Assembly (NCBI GenBank): GCA_963377175.1
Contig: CAUJNA010003815.1
Location: forward strand, 62,001 to 126,000
Source of the DNA: Effrenium voratum
Lineage: Eukaryota > Sar > Dinophyceae > Suessiales > Symbiodiniaceae
Reading direction: 5' to 3'
Length of the DNA: 64,000 bases
The notes below the pieces were generated by a model, which made no database searches, was not told the origin of the DNA, and saw nothing but the letters and a program-made list of their open reading frames with translations. Shown one piece after another: positions 18,233 to 30,691 of this stretch. The position numbers were made by a program, and so were the translations under genes. Numbering within the stretch: the stretch's first letter is position 1; every line of letters begins with the position of its first letter.

Positions 18233-20489
18233 ATCGCCATCGGTTTAGCCATCCATGCTCCTCCCAGGGGGATGGCTTTGTGCAGACCAGCCTGCCCGTT
18301 GATGCGCGGAGCTCAGCGCCTCGCTTCCGGGGATCGATCCAACTTGCATGGGCGAGGTGACACCTTTGGGCCAGCTCTTTGAGGCGCAGCTTGCCCTTGA
18401 CTGATGCAAGATGGAGGTGTCTTCAAATTGGGATGGGACCCCTTTTGGGATGGTTTCAAGAGGAAACCAAAAGGAAACGGCATGTGGGATCTTCGGTTTT
18501 TGCACTCTTTTTTTAGTTTTCAGGTGAAGATTGGCAAGGCCGTGAATGTGGGAAGGCGCTCTCAGGGCACGCATCATGTTGACAAGAGCTGCAGCCTGAG
18601 GCGGTCAGACTCGGAGCTGGGCTTTTGCATAGGCAGGGTACCTTGGCGCACAAAATGCGGGCAGCATAGGTGCCCTTTTTAGGTTGCTTTAGTCAAAAAT
18701 AGATGACACTGGTTTAGATGAGTTTTATTCCATTTACCAGGGCCATCTATTTTTTCCAAACGGCTGCCTATGGCGGGCAATGTTTTCAACGTCGGACACC
18801 TCACACTGTCGAAGCCTGCAGCTTCAAAACAAGCCGCAGGTTTGTGCTCCAGACCGCCGCGTAGCGAGAAGACCCAGGATAAGAAGGAAGCTTGTAGCTT
18901 CCATGCTGGTGGGATAGGGATAGCCCAGCCGGCAGTTTGTAAGCTTTCCACTTTTTGACCTAAGGTGGAGTTAGTTTCAGGGGTTCCCAAGATGGGGGAC
19001 ATCAACCACCGGGGTTAGGTCTACCTCGTAGTCAAACTGTGGAACCATGTTGTGAAGTTGGGAGGACTGCTGGATTGCTGGAGGGGATTCCTCCTTCACC
19101 TTGAAGGGCGCTCAAAGCTCAGCATTCAAGTATCTGCCAGTTTTGGCGTCGCAGCTACACGTCCGCGTGTTTTTGTTTCTGTCTCCAGCAATACGGAGTG
19201 TGTCAAAACCTGCGGACCTCTCCCGATGGCTTTATTTTGGTTTTAAACCAGCCCGACGCGGAGCCATGGTTTGATACGGAGCCCCATGCCTAGATCAGAT
19301 CCAAATGTGCATGTCATGTGCATGCGAGGTTGTTCACCGAGTGGATAGCTCTTCGCGTGAGGACTCCTTTGTCCAGTCCTGATCGCTTGTTTGTTCAGAG
19401 CGCAAAGAGCAAAAGGGGTCGCTTGGCTCTGTGCCTGAGGCCGATGGAGAAGACAAGCCGGGTGCAAAGAGATTTGTTTCCCAAGCCTCGGATCGGATTT
19501 GCGTGGCAATTTAGAAAGGGCAAGACAATATATACATATAACATATGTATATATATATATATATATGTCGTTTTTGGAGTGGGACGATCACCTTGCTTGA
19601 CGCTGGCAAGAGTGAACTGGGCAATTACATACTGTACTATGCTATGCTATGCTATTCTATGCTATGCCATGCTATACTCACTATAAAATAATAATAATAA
19701 ATAAACAGTTGCTAGATATATATATATATATATTAAAGAAAAAACACATAAATGAACATACCATAAAACGTTGATCATGAACAAATAAGGAAACAGCAAG
19801 CAACTAAATATATGCATAAGATATCTTTTATGGATGCTGTTTGATAGGACAAGTTGGGACAAACTATCCAGGCTTGCATCCATTTTCTCGTGCCATTATT
19901 CTTTGTTTGGGTTGGATTTCACTACAACACAGTGAAATTGCAGTATTGTTGCAGCACCTTGGCAATTTGTGAGCAAGAAGGTGTGAGCCCGGTCAAAAGA
20001 TGTCTTGGAGAACACGGAGTTCTCGGAAAGAGCTTTGCATCATAAACTGGCTTCTGTGAATCGTGAGCTTCTCAAAATTCTGTGGACCCCAACACGTTTA
20101 CAAAGCTTAGGAACAATTCAGCTACAGTTATTACAGTACTCGCTATGCTTAGTCATCACACTATGCCAGCAATGTGACTTTTGAGAACCACTGAGCTACA
20201 GCATGGATGCAAATCAATCATTTGCTTGCATGTATTGCTGGCAAGAATGGATACCTTCTCGTAGCCAGAACTTGCTGGTACCTGTAGCCGGTGACGTCCT
20301 TAAACTAAAAGCACATCATGTTGTCATAGTTTTGGTTTCACTGATTTATTTCTGAATTGCACTGACAAGATCACATCCATGTAGAACCGTGAGTTGTACG
20401 CTAAATGATGTGCAGGATGACATGATCGAGCAAAACAACCTGCCAGTTTGCAGTTGTTTTTGGCAAGGGGGGCTGCAATATATATATAT

Positions 20490-20661
20490 AAATGTAATGT
20501 ATGTATATAATGTATTGTACTGTAATGTAATGTAATGGAATGTAACGGAATGGAATGGAATGTAATGTAATGTAATGTAACGGAATGGAATGTAATGTAA
20601 TGTAATGTAGTGTATGCATGTATGGTATGTATGTAATGTATGTATGTATGTATGTATGTAG

Positions 20662-20692
<31 letters not shown>

Positions 20693-20937
20693 TGTAATGT
20701 AATGTAATGTAATGTAATGTATTGTAATGTAATGTAATGTAATGTAATGTATGTATGTATGTATGTAATGTAATGTAATGTAATGTAATGTAATGTAATG
20801 TAATGTAATGTAATGTATGTATGTAATGTAATGTAATGTAATGTATGTATGTATGTATGTAATGTAATGTAATGTAATGTAATGTAATGTAATGTATGTA
20901 ATGTAATGTATGTATGTATGTATGTATGTATGTAATG

Positions 20938-20968
<31 letters not shown>

Positions 20969-21018
20969 TGTATGTATGTATGTATGTATGTATGTATGTA
21001 TGTATGTATGTATGTATG

Positions 21019-21049
<31 letters not shown>

Positions 21050-21131
21050 TGTAATGTAATGTAATGTAATGTATGTATGTATGTATGTATGTATGTATGT
21101 ATGTATGTATGTATGTATGTATGTATGTATG

Positions 21132-21162
<31 letters not shown>

Positions 21163-21223
21163 TGTATTATGTATGTATGTATGTATGTATGTATGTATGT
21201 ATGTATGTATGTATGTATGTATG

Positions 21224-21254
<31 letters not shown>

Positions 21255-21325
21255 TGTATGTATGTATGTATGTAATGTATGTATGTATGTATGTATGTAT
21301 GTATGTATGTATGTATGTATGTATG

Positions 21326-21356
<31 letters not shown>

Positions 21357-21575
21357 TGTATGTAATGTATGTATGTATGTATGTATGTATGTATGTATGT
21401 ATGTATGTATGTATGTATGTATGTATGTATGTATGTATGTATGTATGTATGTATGTATGTATGTATGTATGTATGTATGTATGTATGTATGTATGTATGT
21501 ATGTATGTATGTATGTATGTATGTATGTATGTATGTATGTATGTATGTATGTATGTATGTATGTATGTATGTATG

Positions 21576-21606
<31 letters not shown>

Positions 21607-21855
21607 TGTATGTAATGTATGTAATGTAATGTAATGTAATGTAATGTAATGTAATGTAATGTAATGTAATGTAATGTAATGTAATGTAATGTATGATGTA
21701 ATGTAATGTAATGTAATGTAATGTAATGTAATGTAATGTAATGTAATGTAATGTAATGTAATGTAATGTAATGTAATGTAATGTAATGTAATGTGTATGT
21801 ATGTAATGTAATGTAATGTAATGTAATGTAATGTAATGTAATGTATGTATGTATG

Positions 21856-21886
<31 letters not shown>

Positions 21887-22628
21887 TGTATGTATGTATG
21901 TATGTAATGTAATGTAATGTAATGTAATGTAATGTAATGTAATGTAATGTAATGTAATGTAATGTAATGTAATGTAATGTAATGTAATGTAATGTAATGT
22001 AATGTAATGTAATGTAATGTAATGTAATGTAATGTATGTAATGTAATGTATGTAATGTATGTATGTAATGTATGTAATGTAATGTAATGTAATGTAATGT
22101 AATGTAATGTAATGTAATGTAATGTAATGTAATGTAATGTAATGTAATGTAATGTAATGTAATGTAATGTAATGTAATGTAATGTAATGTAATGTAATGT
22201 AATGTATGTATGTATGTATGTATGTATGTATGTATGTATGTATGTATGTATGTATGTATGTATGTATGTATGTATGTATGTATGTATGTATGTATGTATG
22301 TATGTATGTATGTATGTATGTATGTATGTATGTATGTATGTATGTATGTATGTATGTATGTATGTATGTATGTATGTATGTATGTATGTATGTATGTATG
22401 TATGTATGTATGTATGTATGTATGTATGTATGTATGTATGTATGTATGTATGTATGTATGTATGTATGTATGTATGTATGTATGTATGTATGTATGTATG
22501 TATGTATGTATGTATGTATGTATGTATGTATGTATGTATGTATGTATGTATGTATGTATGTATGTATGTATGTATGTATGTATGTATGTATGTATGTATG
22601 TATGTATGTATGTATGTATGTATGTATG

Positions 22629-22659
<31 letters not shown>

Positions 22660-23071
22660 TGTATGTATGTATGTATGTATGTATGTATGTATGTATGTAT
22701 GTATGTATGTATGTATGTATGTATGTATGTATGTATGTATGTATGTATGTATGTATGTATGTATGTATGTGTATGTATGTATGTATGTATGTATGTATGT
22801 ATGTATGTATGTATGTATGTATGTATGTATGTATGTATGTATGTATGTATGTATGTATGTATGTATGTATGTATATGTATGTATGTTATGTTATGTATGT
22901 ATGTATGTATGTATGTATGTATGTATGTATGTATGTATGTATGTATGTATGTATGTATGTATGTATGTATGTATGTATGTATGTATGTATGTATGTATGT
23001 ATGTATGTATGTATGTATGTATGTATGTATGTATGTATGTATGTATGTATGTATGTATGTATGTATGTATG

Positions 23072-23102
<31 letters not shown>

Positions 23103-23196
23103 TGTATGTATGTATGTATGTATGTATGTATGTATGTATGTATGTATGTATGTATGTATGTATGTATGTATGTATGTATGTATGTATGTATGTATG

Positions 23197-23227
<31 letters not shown>

Positions 23228-23351
23228 TGTAATGTAATGTATGTATGTATGTATGTATGTATGTATGTATGTATGTATGTATGTATGTATGTATGTATGT
23301 ATGTATGTATGTATGTATGTATGTATGTATGTATGTATGTATGTATGTATG

Positions 23352-23382
<31 letters not shown>

Positions 23383-23774
23383 TGTAATGTATGTGTATGT
23401 GTATGTGTATGTGTATGTAATGTATGTATGTATGGTATGTATGTATGTATGTATGTATGTATGTATGTATGTATGTATGTATGTATGTATGTATGTATGG
23501 TATGTATGGTATGTATGTATGTATGTATGTATGTATGTATGTATGTATGTATGTATGTATGTATGTATGTATGTATGTATGTATGTATGTATGTATGTAT
23601 GTATGTATGTATGTATGTATGTATGTATGTATGTATGTATGTATGTATGTATGTATGTATGTATGTATGTATGTATGTATGTATGTATGTATGTATGTAT
23701 GTATGTATGTATGTATGTATGTATGTTGTGTATGTATGTATGTATGTATGTATGTATGTATGTATGTATGTATG

Positions 23775-23806
<32 letters not shown>

Positions 23807-23820
23807 TGTATGTATGTATG

Positions 23821-23852
<32 letters not shown>

Positions 23853-24046
23853 TGTATGTATGTATGTATGTATGTATGTATGTATGTATGTATGTATGTA
23901 TGTATGTATGTATGTATGTATGTATGTATGTATGTATGTATGTATGTATGTATGTATGTATGTATGTATGTATGTATGTATGTATGTATGTATGTATGTA
24001 TGTATGTATGTATGTATGTATGTATGTATGTATGTATGTATGTATG

Positions 24047-24077
<31 letters not shown>

Positions 24078-24371
24078 TGTATGTATGTATGTATGTATGT
24101 ATGTATGTATGTATGTATGTATGTATGTATGTATGTATGTATGTATGTATGTATGTATGTATGTATGTATGTATGTATGTATGTATGTATGTATGTATGT
24201 ATGTATGTATGTATGTATGTATGTATGTATGTATGTATGTATGTATGTATGTATGTATGTATGTATGTATGTATGTATGTATGTATGTATGTATGTATGT
24301 ATGTATGTATGTATGTATGTATGTATGTATGTATGTATGTATGTATGTATGTATGTATGTATGTATGTATG

Positions 24372-24402
<31 letters not shown>

Positions 24403-24612
24403 TGTATGTATGTATGTATGTATGTATGTATGTATGTATGTATGTATGTATGTATGTATGTATGTATGTATGTATGTATGTATGTATGTATGTATGTATG
24501 TATGTATGTATGTATGTATGTATGTATGTATGTATGTATGTATGTATGTATGTATGTATGTATGTATGTATGTATGTATGTATGTATGTATGTATGTATG
24601 TATGTATGTATG

Positions 24613-24643
<31 letters not shown>

Positions 24644-24701
24644 TGTATGTATGTATGTATGTATGTATGTATGTATGTATGTATGTATGTATGTATGTAT
24701 G

Positions 24702-24733
<32 letters not shown>

Positions 24734-25389
24734 TGTATGTATGTATGTATGTATGTATGTATGTATGTATGTATGTATGTATGTATGTATGTATGTATGT
24801 ATGTATGTATGTATGTATGTATGTATGTATGTATGTATGTATGTATGTATGTATGTATGTATGTATGTATGTATGTATGTATGTATGTATGTATGTATGT
24901 ATGTATGTATGTATGTATGTATGTATGTATGTATGTATGTATGTATGTATGTATGTATGTATGTATGTATGTATGTATGTATGTATGTATGTATGTATGT
25001 ATGTATGTATGTATGTATGTATGTATGTATGTGCATGTATGTATGTATGTATGTATGTATGTATGTATGTATGTATGTATGTATGTATGTATGTATGTAT
25101 GTATGTATGTATGTATGTATGTATGTATGTATGTATGTATGTATGTATGTATGTATGTATGTATGTATGTATGTATGTATGTATGTATGTATGTATGTAT
25201 GTATGTATGTATGTATGTATGTATGTATGTATGTATGTATGTATGTATGTATGTATGTATGTATGTATGTATGTATGTATGTATGTATGTATGTATGTAT
25301 GTATGTATGTATGTATGTATGTATGTATGTATGTATGTATGTATGTATGTATGTATGTATGTATGTATGTATGTATGTATGTATGTATG

Positions 25390-25420
<31 letters not shown>

Positions 25421-25445
25421 TGTATGTATGTATGTATGTATGTGA
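20490..25445. repeat. Giant ATGT / AATGT satellite-like array
   Basis: Nearly 5 kb made of the tetramer ATGT and the pentamer AATGT. Pentamer blocks dominate 20520-20900 and 21600-22200. Uniform ATGT tracts of several hundred bases fill 22200-25440, broken by single AATGT units and rare variants (GTGT, TTATG, TGGT). The long open frames on both strands (poly-CMYV, poly-HTYI) are by-products of the periodicity. The same motif reappears at the window end. Confidence 0.97.
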
Positions 25446-25455
25446 CTATGTATCT

Positions 25456-25551
25456 ATGTATACACTTACTTGCACGGCCGCTCATGCTTTTGCGTATGAT
25501 GTTATGTATACACTTACTTGCACGGCCGCTCATGCTTTTGCGTATGATGTT
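25456..25551. repeat. Exact 48-bp tandem duplication
   Basis: The unit 25456-25503 (starting atgtatacacttacttgc) is repeated without change at 25504-25551, between the ATGT array and a TTTCAG site. Confidence 0.9.
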
Positions 25552-25557
25552 GTTTCA

Positions 25558-25816
25558 GAGGGTTGCCGTTCCAGAAATGCGCCTGCTTAGGTTTCTCTAT
25601 ATTGCCAGCGAGCTTCGGAAAGAGGATTCGGTCGCTGTCAGATTCGGTCGATGCATGAGACCTCACATTTTGCAAAAAGCAGATGACATGTTGCCTGTTT
25701 GGGAGGGGTATGCAGAGGACACCGTTGCAATACTGGCGGAGTGGTCTCGCCCTCAAGTTGCTTCCTTCAGGTTGCACACATTTCTTCCCATTTTGATGGG
25801 ACTTGAGATGCATTGA
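25558..25816 (+). CDS. Candidate terminal exon, function unknown
   Basis: After an acceptor-like 'gttgtttcag' the frame reads RVAVPEMRLLRFLYIASELR..., then DMLPVWEGYAEDTVAILAEW and ends LMGLEMH with TGA. It is amphipathic and protein-like over about 86 residues. If real, the preceding intron would contain the 48-bp duplication and perhaps the ATGT array. No family is recognised. Confidence 0.3.
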
Positions 25817-26448
25817 GTGGAGGTCAGGCACCCTGTCACTCTTCATCAACGGCGGGCACGGCCAGTTTTCACTGGAATTTGGGGACCCGGTTTTTCCAAC
25901 CACAAACCTGTTTTTCCGCCTCCATTTTATACACTTTGGTTTATGGGTGTAAAAAGCAGGTTGGGGGTCATAGAGACCGGGCCCCTCTGGAGATGGAGTC
26001 CTGTCTGTTGCCAGGAGATCAGGTTGGTCGCTTCCTCTATGCCATCGATCCCATTGAGGTTGGCCGCTTCCACTTTTGCTGTGCGTGACGCGTCGCAAGC
26101 GTCGGCGTGCGGGGCGGCAGGTGATGTCACCTCTGTATGGTGTGGCTGACATGCACGTGCAGGAGGCGCGACTTGCCTGATTGACTAAGTGCCTTCCGTC
26201 GTTGAGGGGTCTCACGTCATTTGGCTTGCGCCCAGTCGACATGGCTTGCTATCTGGTGCAGCGGCACGTAGAGGGTAGGATTGGGGCTTGAAGGAGGGGA
26301 GAAGGACTTGTTTCCAGTCGCGTTTCTTGGAGCCTGTGAGTCGGGTGTCGATGGTGTCAAACAAGCTGGCTGGTAGATGGTTCCTAAGAAGACTGATCCA
26401 AGAAGTCCACATTCCCATGACATTTTCCCAGATTGCATCGTCTCATCA
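25817..26448. other. No gene recognised
   Basis: Contains an imperfect inverted-repeat segment (25880-25985, with 'gacccggttttt' and 'aaaaagcaggtt' arms) that may be another short mobile element. Frames on both strands are unconvincing. Confidence 0.35.
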
Positions 26449-26566
26449 GGTGGGGGTTGATCAAAAGGTCCTCTACATGAAATGACCTGAAGGGGAAGCT
26501 ACTAAGATTCTATTTCCAGCACTCAACGGGGCACAGTACCCTGGGTCCTTTGGCGATCCACCCCCA
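26449..26566 (+). mobile_element. Family E inverted-repeat element (introner-like)
   Basis: Starts 'ggtgggggttgatcaaaagg' and ends 'ggcgatccaccccca'. The ends are imperfect inverted repeats. Reading from gtgggggttg it would give a GT donor. It is related to the MATE intron at 48548-48686. Confidence 0.6.
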
Positions 26567-27238
26567 TACTGAATCCTGGTCTGCCAGCCCAACGACGAGT
26601 ACACCATCCGGTCCATCAGCCTGCTGTCCGAAGAAGGAAAAGGACCGCTGCCCGGCGTGCGAAAGTGCGACAGTCCATTGGCGGAGGAAAGTCAGTGCTT
26701 CCAGAACTCATGGAGCGCTCGAAGCACGAGTTCTGGGCTAAGAATAAAGGGCACTGAAAGTGTTGTACTCATCCCAATGCTTCCAAGGGAACAGTCTTGG
26801 ATTTTTTGTGCTGTTGATTTTTTTCTTGAGACGATCAGGCTGGCTGGTATATACCAACATTTGCAGGGAGAAGCAGCTGTCGCCACAACGACTCTTGGTT
26901 GCATAGATGCGCCAATCAGCAATCGGATTTGGCTCGATACTCTGGCAGCGCACATCTTGTACACTTATACATCTATTTGTACTAGATGTATATGCATATA
27001 TATATATTATTATATGCATATATATATATACCACAGGACAAGTTGTGGAAATGCTATGCATGCCTCCTTCTGTGCAAAGATCAGGATTGGGCCATCTTGT
27101 GACTTGTATGCCTGCGGCCCGCCTGCCACGCTTTCCCCCGACTTTTTTGCCCAGCGAAAGCGTCTCTGGCCGTCCAGGTCGGATGCTTCTCAGCTGCTTC
27201 CGCGGTGCCTGCCCTGGGATCTGTCATGGCAAATGATG

Positions 27239-27350
27239 CGTGAATCAAAACCGGGTAGATGAAGGTGAGTAAGGGACAATCCCCTTGCCAGAAATCGCTG
27301 CGGATATCTGCCTTGTTGTTTCTTGAAGCATGGTTCTGGGATTACGACCA
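27239..27350 (+). repeat. Family G repeat
   Basis: Contains 'ccgggtagatgaaggt' and 'cttgaagcatggttctggg', both shared in the same order with 56231-56363. It starts 'gtgaatcaaaaccggg'. Confidence 0.6.
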
Positions 27351-27728
27351 TTTGAATACGGATCAGATTTGATGCCGTGAAATGATGAGTGGTTGTTCAC
27401 GCGAGTTGAGGCGGCCAGGAGCCGCTGCCGTGCTTGAATCTGGACAGGACGGACAGCTGCTGCCATGTCTTCACAAGCTCTGACGGAGTGTTCGCAGGTT
27501 CGCAGTGGCTTACGCAGACTGGGCCCGGGCTGGGTCTGCGCCCCAGAGAGAAGTCTTGAAAACACACGCGTTGGGCGCCGAAAACCTAGGTGTCCATCCA
27601 CAGAAAAGTGCTACGGCTTGCTGTGGGCCCTCAAGGCGAGAGGTTTTGCCAGCCATTTCACCAACCCCACGACTCAAGGAGCTCAAAAACGAGAAAGCCG
27701 AGCGCAGCGAGGTGCGGGACATGACATA

Positions 27729-27857
27729 AGTGGGGGGTTGATCAATATAAACTGGCCCCCAAATGACCATGGGTAACTTTTCCCATCTAGTGGGAACTAT
27801 CATCATTTGTGTGGTGTTCACCAATATCTAATGCAAAGGACCTTTCGATCAACCCAG
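27729..27857 (+). mobile_element. Family E inverted-repeat element, probable intron
   Basis: Starts 'gtggggggttgatcaatat' and ends 'cctttcgatcaacccag', so it has GT...AG ends together with inverted termini. An exon-like frame follows directly at 27858. Confidence 0.6.
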
Positions 27858-27956
27858 TGACAACATGGAACCAACTGAGGAGATTTCCCAGATTGACAAG
27901 ATGGAGCTGAAGTTGCTGCTGTCGCGATGCATCAAGCGCTCAAGGCCTCGGTTTCT
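27858..27956 (+). CDS. Candidate exon, function unknown
   Basis: Directly after the family E element the frame reads NMEPTEEISQIDKMELKLLL, then SRCIKRSRPRF, helical and charged. A GT site follows at 27957. It may belong to the same gene as the frames at 28264 and 29549. Confidence 0.3.
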
Positions 27957-28081
27957 GGTTGCCTCGTTTGAGTGGTTCAAAACGCCTTCGAGGTATTCTC
28001 GACTGGGAAGCTGCTGGGAGGCTGCAGAAATGCTGGCGCAGGCATCGTGCTGGCCGTGCACTCAGTGACTGGACCTGACTT

Positions 28082-28228
28082 CTAATGTTGACCCCGTATT
28101 AATGAACCCCAGCTGATGAATAGGGCTTGTCCCTGGACTTAGTGGGGAATTGGGCCACTTTTGTCGGACCACTTTTGGAGGGACCCCCCTATGAACAAAC
28201 TGGGGTTGATTAATATGGGGTGCCCATC
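28082..28228 (+). mobile_element. Family F inverted-repeat element (MITE-like)
   Basis: Begins 'ctaatgttgaccccgtatt'. The segment 'ccccgtattaatgaacccc' at 28093-28111 is matched in reverse complement by 28202-28220 with two mismatches. The start matches the terminal inverted repeat of the copy at 50983-51116. Confidence 0.6.
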
Positions 28229-28263
28229 ATGCCTCTCTCTCCTGCCGTGCTGTTTGTTGCAGG

Positions 28264-28450
28264 CTGGGCATGTCCGATGCCTTCCTTTCTTCGCACAAGG
28301 AAGCGGTGGAGCAGGCAGTGCTCTTGGCCAATGAGGCAGCACTGGATTGGCCCGCAGGCAAAACGGGCCAACCTGCTCGATTCCCACTACTCCCTGGCAC
28401 AAGAGATGTTTCAGCAGGAGGGCGACGTGGAATTCCTCAGAGACTCATCT
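28264..28450 (+). CDS. Candidate exon with a frame change
   Basis: After 'gtttgttgcag' the frame reads MSDAFLSSHKEAVEQAVLLA, then NEAALDW. The protein-like text continues in another frame as AKRANLLDSHYSLAQEMFQQ, then EGDVEFLRD from about 28363. An indel, sequencing error or tiny intron near 28350-28362 would join them. Helical; no family recognised. Confidence 0.3.
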
Positions 28451-28500
28451 CTTTTTAGCCGGGGGTCAGTGGAGAGAGAGAGAGAGAGTATTAATATATG

Positions 28501-28602
28501 GGTCTGGCTCAAAATTAAACAGGAGGGGTTACGCAGGTTTTGGTCCATGTTTCTACTTACCAGGGTTCCATTTTGGTACCGGTTTTTTGAGCCACAGCCA
28601 TA
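28501..28602 (+). repeat. Dispersed repeat family A
   Basis: Starts 'gtctggctcaaaattaaac', contains 'cgcaggttttggtccatg' and ends 'ttttttgagccacagcca'. Confidence 0.65.
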
Positions 28603-28758
28603 TCAAAATAACAACGCAGCACAAAATGGCATGTACTCGTTATGTGAGTTGGGAGTCAGTTGACAGGACCGCCGCATCTCCAGAGAAAATGTTGCCGCGC
28701 GCGCAGGGTTCCCAGCAGTATGCTTTCTCGACATCTGAAGCCTGGATCTTTCCACATG

Positions 28759-28864
28759 GGTATAGGTCAAAAGAATCGGGAAACCCCGAAATGGCTTGCC
28801 CTGGTAAATGGAAAAGACTAAAACCTGCGGTCCATCTCCTGGTGGGTTAATTTTGACCCACACT
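28759..28864 (-). repeat. Dispersed repeat family A (reverse)
   Basis: Starts 'tgggtataggtcaaaag', contains 'ctaaaacctgcggtcc' and ends 'taattttgacccacactc'. Confidence 0.6.
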
Positions 28865-29445
28865 CACCTGGTTGCTCAATCAGGTGCGGCCCAGGGGTTT
28901 ATCCCCACTTCTATGATACAAGGGAATCCCCTCTTTATATGGCGGGTTAGTCTTTGGGGTTCCGCCCTTTTTGTTGTAGAGAAGTGGATTCCATTCCCCA
29001 CAGCCCATCCCCATCCAATCTCTACCCCAAGCCAAGAGTCACACCCAAGTGCACCGTAGCCCCCCCCGGGGAAACCCCCCTTTTGCTGAGGCTGAGGCGG
29101 CGGTCCAAACAGCGGTGCAGCACAAGCCAGAAGGTGCCAGACTCTGAAACCAAATATGCCATACTGTGGATGGACGGAATCCTGCGTTTGTTGGCATTTG
29201 CAGGGGAAGCATCATTTTTATTTTTATTTTGTTTAAAATGTTGTGCAGGATTTCGCCTATCCACAGTACTACTCACTCCTTGAGGAGTTTCTGCGAAATG
29301 GAATCTGCGCGCCTTCTCACTTGGTCCTCCACATATTCGCCGGATCATCCAGGCGAACGTTGCAACTGCAAGCCATGAGTTGATTCACACGCGCCGAACT
29401 TCGAGCCACCTACGCGGAGTTTCTCGGATCATGAACGCCATAAGG

Positions 29446-29549
29446 GTATGGGTCAAAATTAAGCCACCAGGATATGGACCGCATATTTTAGCTCATGTTT
29501 CCATTTACCAGGGCTCCATTTTGGCTACATATTTTTGACCCACAACCAT
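29446..29549 (+). repeat. Dispersed repeat family A
   Basis: Starts 'gtatgggtcaaaattaag', contains 'catgtttccatttaccagg' and ends 'tttttgacccacaacca'. Confidence 0.65.
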
Positions 29550-29689
29550 GAGAAGGGTCTCTATAAGCCGTGGCCCTTCATGATTGAGCTGCATGGATAC
29601 ACGCACTTGACGCTCGGGCTCCCTCTGCCTTCCCAGCGGATGTTCCCGCCTCTTTGTCTCCTGTTTGATGGGTACACTGCAACCAAATG

Positions 29690-29995
29690 GTCCAAAAGAA
29701 TGAGCATTCAGTGGTACAACGGTCAAGCCTCGCTTCATATGTCAACCGGCAGAACGCCCGGAGTCTTGCGCTTTTTTGGGAGCCTTGCGCACTTCCCATG
29801 GAAAGAGCTTTCTATGGGCGAGGCATTGCGCGTACCTTAGATGGACAAGAGATTGGATGCGTGGCGGCTTCGATGCTGAGGGCCTTGCGCCAAGCTGAAC
29901 GGCAGGGGAAGGATGTCAAACACAAGGGCGACCTGCCTGATTTGCTCTGGCTTTGTCGTTTCGTTTTCATTTTCGCATTGTGGAGAGCACTTGAG
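29690..29995 (+). CDS. Candidate exon, function unknown
   Basis: The open frame contains ERAFYGRGIARTLDGQEIGC, VAASMLRALRQAERQGKDVK and DLLWLCRFVFIFALWRALE, then a good donor gag/gtaagc at 29995/29996. It sits downstream of a family A repeat. The composition is protein-like with a hydrophobic end. Not recognised; the true 5' border could be anywhere after 29550. Confidence 0.35.
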
Positions 29996-30029
29996 GTAAG
30001 CTCGAAACGATATCACCTCCTCTCAACAC

Positions 30030-30172
30030 ATGCGGATTCCGTCGTCGGCTCCTTCGAGGCGTGCCTTCCAAGCCTTGAAGCCTCGAAGTGTCTGGCGCCA
30101 GGCGTCGTCCGCCTCGATCCTGTGGGGAGAGCTGTTTCCCGAGAAGGCGGCTCTTGCATGTTTTTTCTTCTT
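30030..30172 (+). CDS. Candidate exon, function unknown
   Basis: The frame RRAFQALKPRSVWRQASSAS, then ILWGELFPEKAALA lies between the donor at 29996 and the reversed family A repeat at 30184. Likely part of the same unidentified gene. Confidence 0.25.
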
Positions 30173-30183
30173 TGCTTTCGTGG

Positions 30184-30283
30184 CATGTGGGTCAAAACTG
30201 GGTGCCCAAAATGGATTGCCCTGGTAAATGGCCGCAAAGACTAAAACCGCGGAACCCTCGCTCTTCAATTTTGAGCCACACAC
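30184..30283 (-). repeat. Dispersed repeat family A (reverse)
   Basis: Starts 'gtgggtcaaaactgggtg', contains 'ccctggtaaatggcc' and ends 'caattttgagccacaca'. Confidence 0.6.
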
Positions 30284-30484
30284 ATTTGATGACAGCGGAT
30301 GCAGGAGCGGGTCTTTTTGCGGCAGTTCTTGGAGGAGGGGAACGTGGCATTTGGGGCACAGCAGCTCGGCAATCAGCAATCAACAACTCATTTGTGATTG
30401 AGGTTGGCAAGACGTGAAACTTGCCACCTGAACATATCGTATCTCTCTGTGATTGCCTGTGTGTGTGTTGGCTTTGTCTTTCGC

Positions 30485-30562
30485 GACAAGTCAATCGTCA
30501 CTCCAAGGGATACCTTCCAGCTGGAGTACCGCATAGCTTGGAATCCGGAAGTGAAGAAGCAA
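30485..30562 (+). CDS. Candidate exon, function unknown
   Basis: The frame RDKSIVTPRDTFQLEYRIAW, then NPEVKKQ ends at a strong donor caa/gtaagaac (30562/30563). The next plausible piece begins after 'ggactttgcag' near 30630 (TDGKLVILLHGPLAFHKSH) and runs to the family C repeat. Phase across this junction is not resolved. Confidence 0.3.
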
Positions 30563-30691
30563 GTAAGAACGGGCATGACGGGGATTTCGAACTCCGCCCG
30601 TTTCTATTTCCAATTTCGGACTTTGCAGGACTGATGGGAAGCTCGTCATTCTGCTGCATGGTCCCTTGGCTTTCCACAAATCACACCGTCG

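Larger units (their letters stand above)
16410..20480. other. Unassigned DNA with scattered repeats and TA runs
   Basis: Holds diverged family C copies near 16864-16975 and 18668-18760, a family B copy at 18154-18232, TA microsatellites near 19545-19566 and 19710-19733, and a (TATGC)n stretch at 19635-19675. Weakly protein-like frames (for example around 17690-17900) match nothing known. No RNA gene is seen. Confidence 0.35.

Noticed and set aside
20490..25590. Open frames up to 880 codons reading poly-HTYI or poly-CMYV
   Set aside because: They follow directly from the ATGT tetramer, whose frames lack stops, and change only where AATGT units occur. No complex sequence is encoded.
28570..29530. 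Further spliced-leader relics in the family A repeats (ccattttgg...)
   Set aside because: The shared stretch is only about 10-11 bases (ccattttggct at most) and belongs to the repeat consensus ccattttgggtacc; it does not extend into the leader as the A1 match does.
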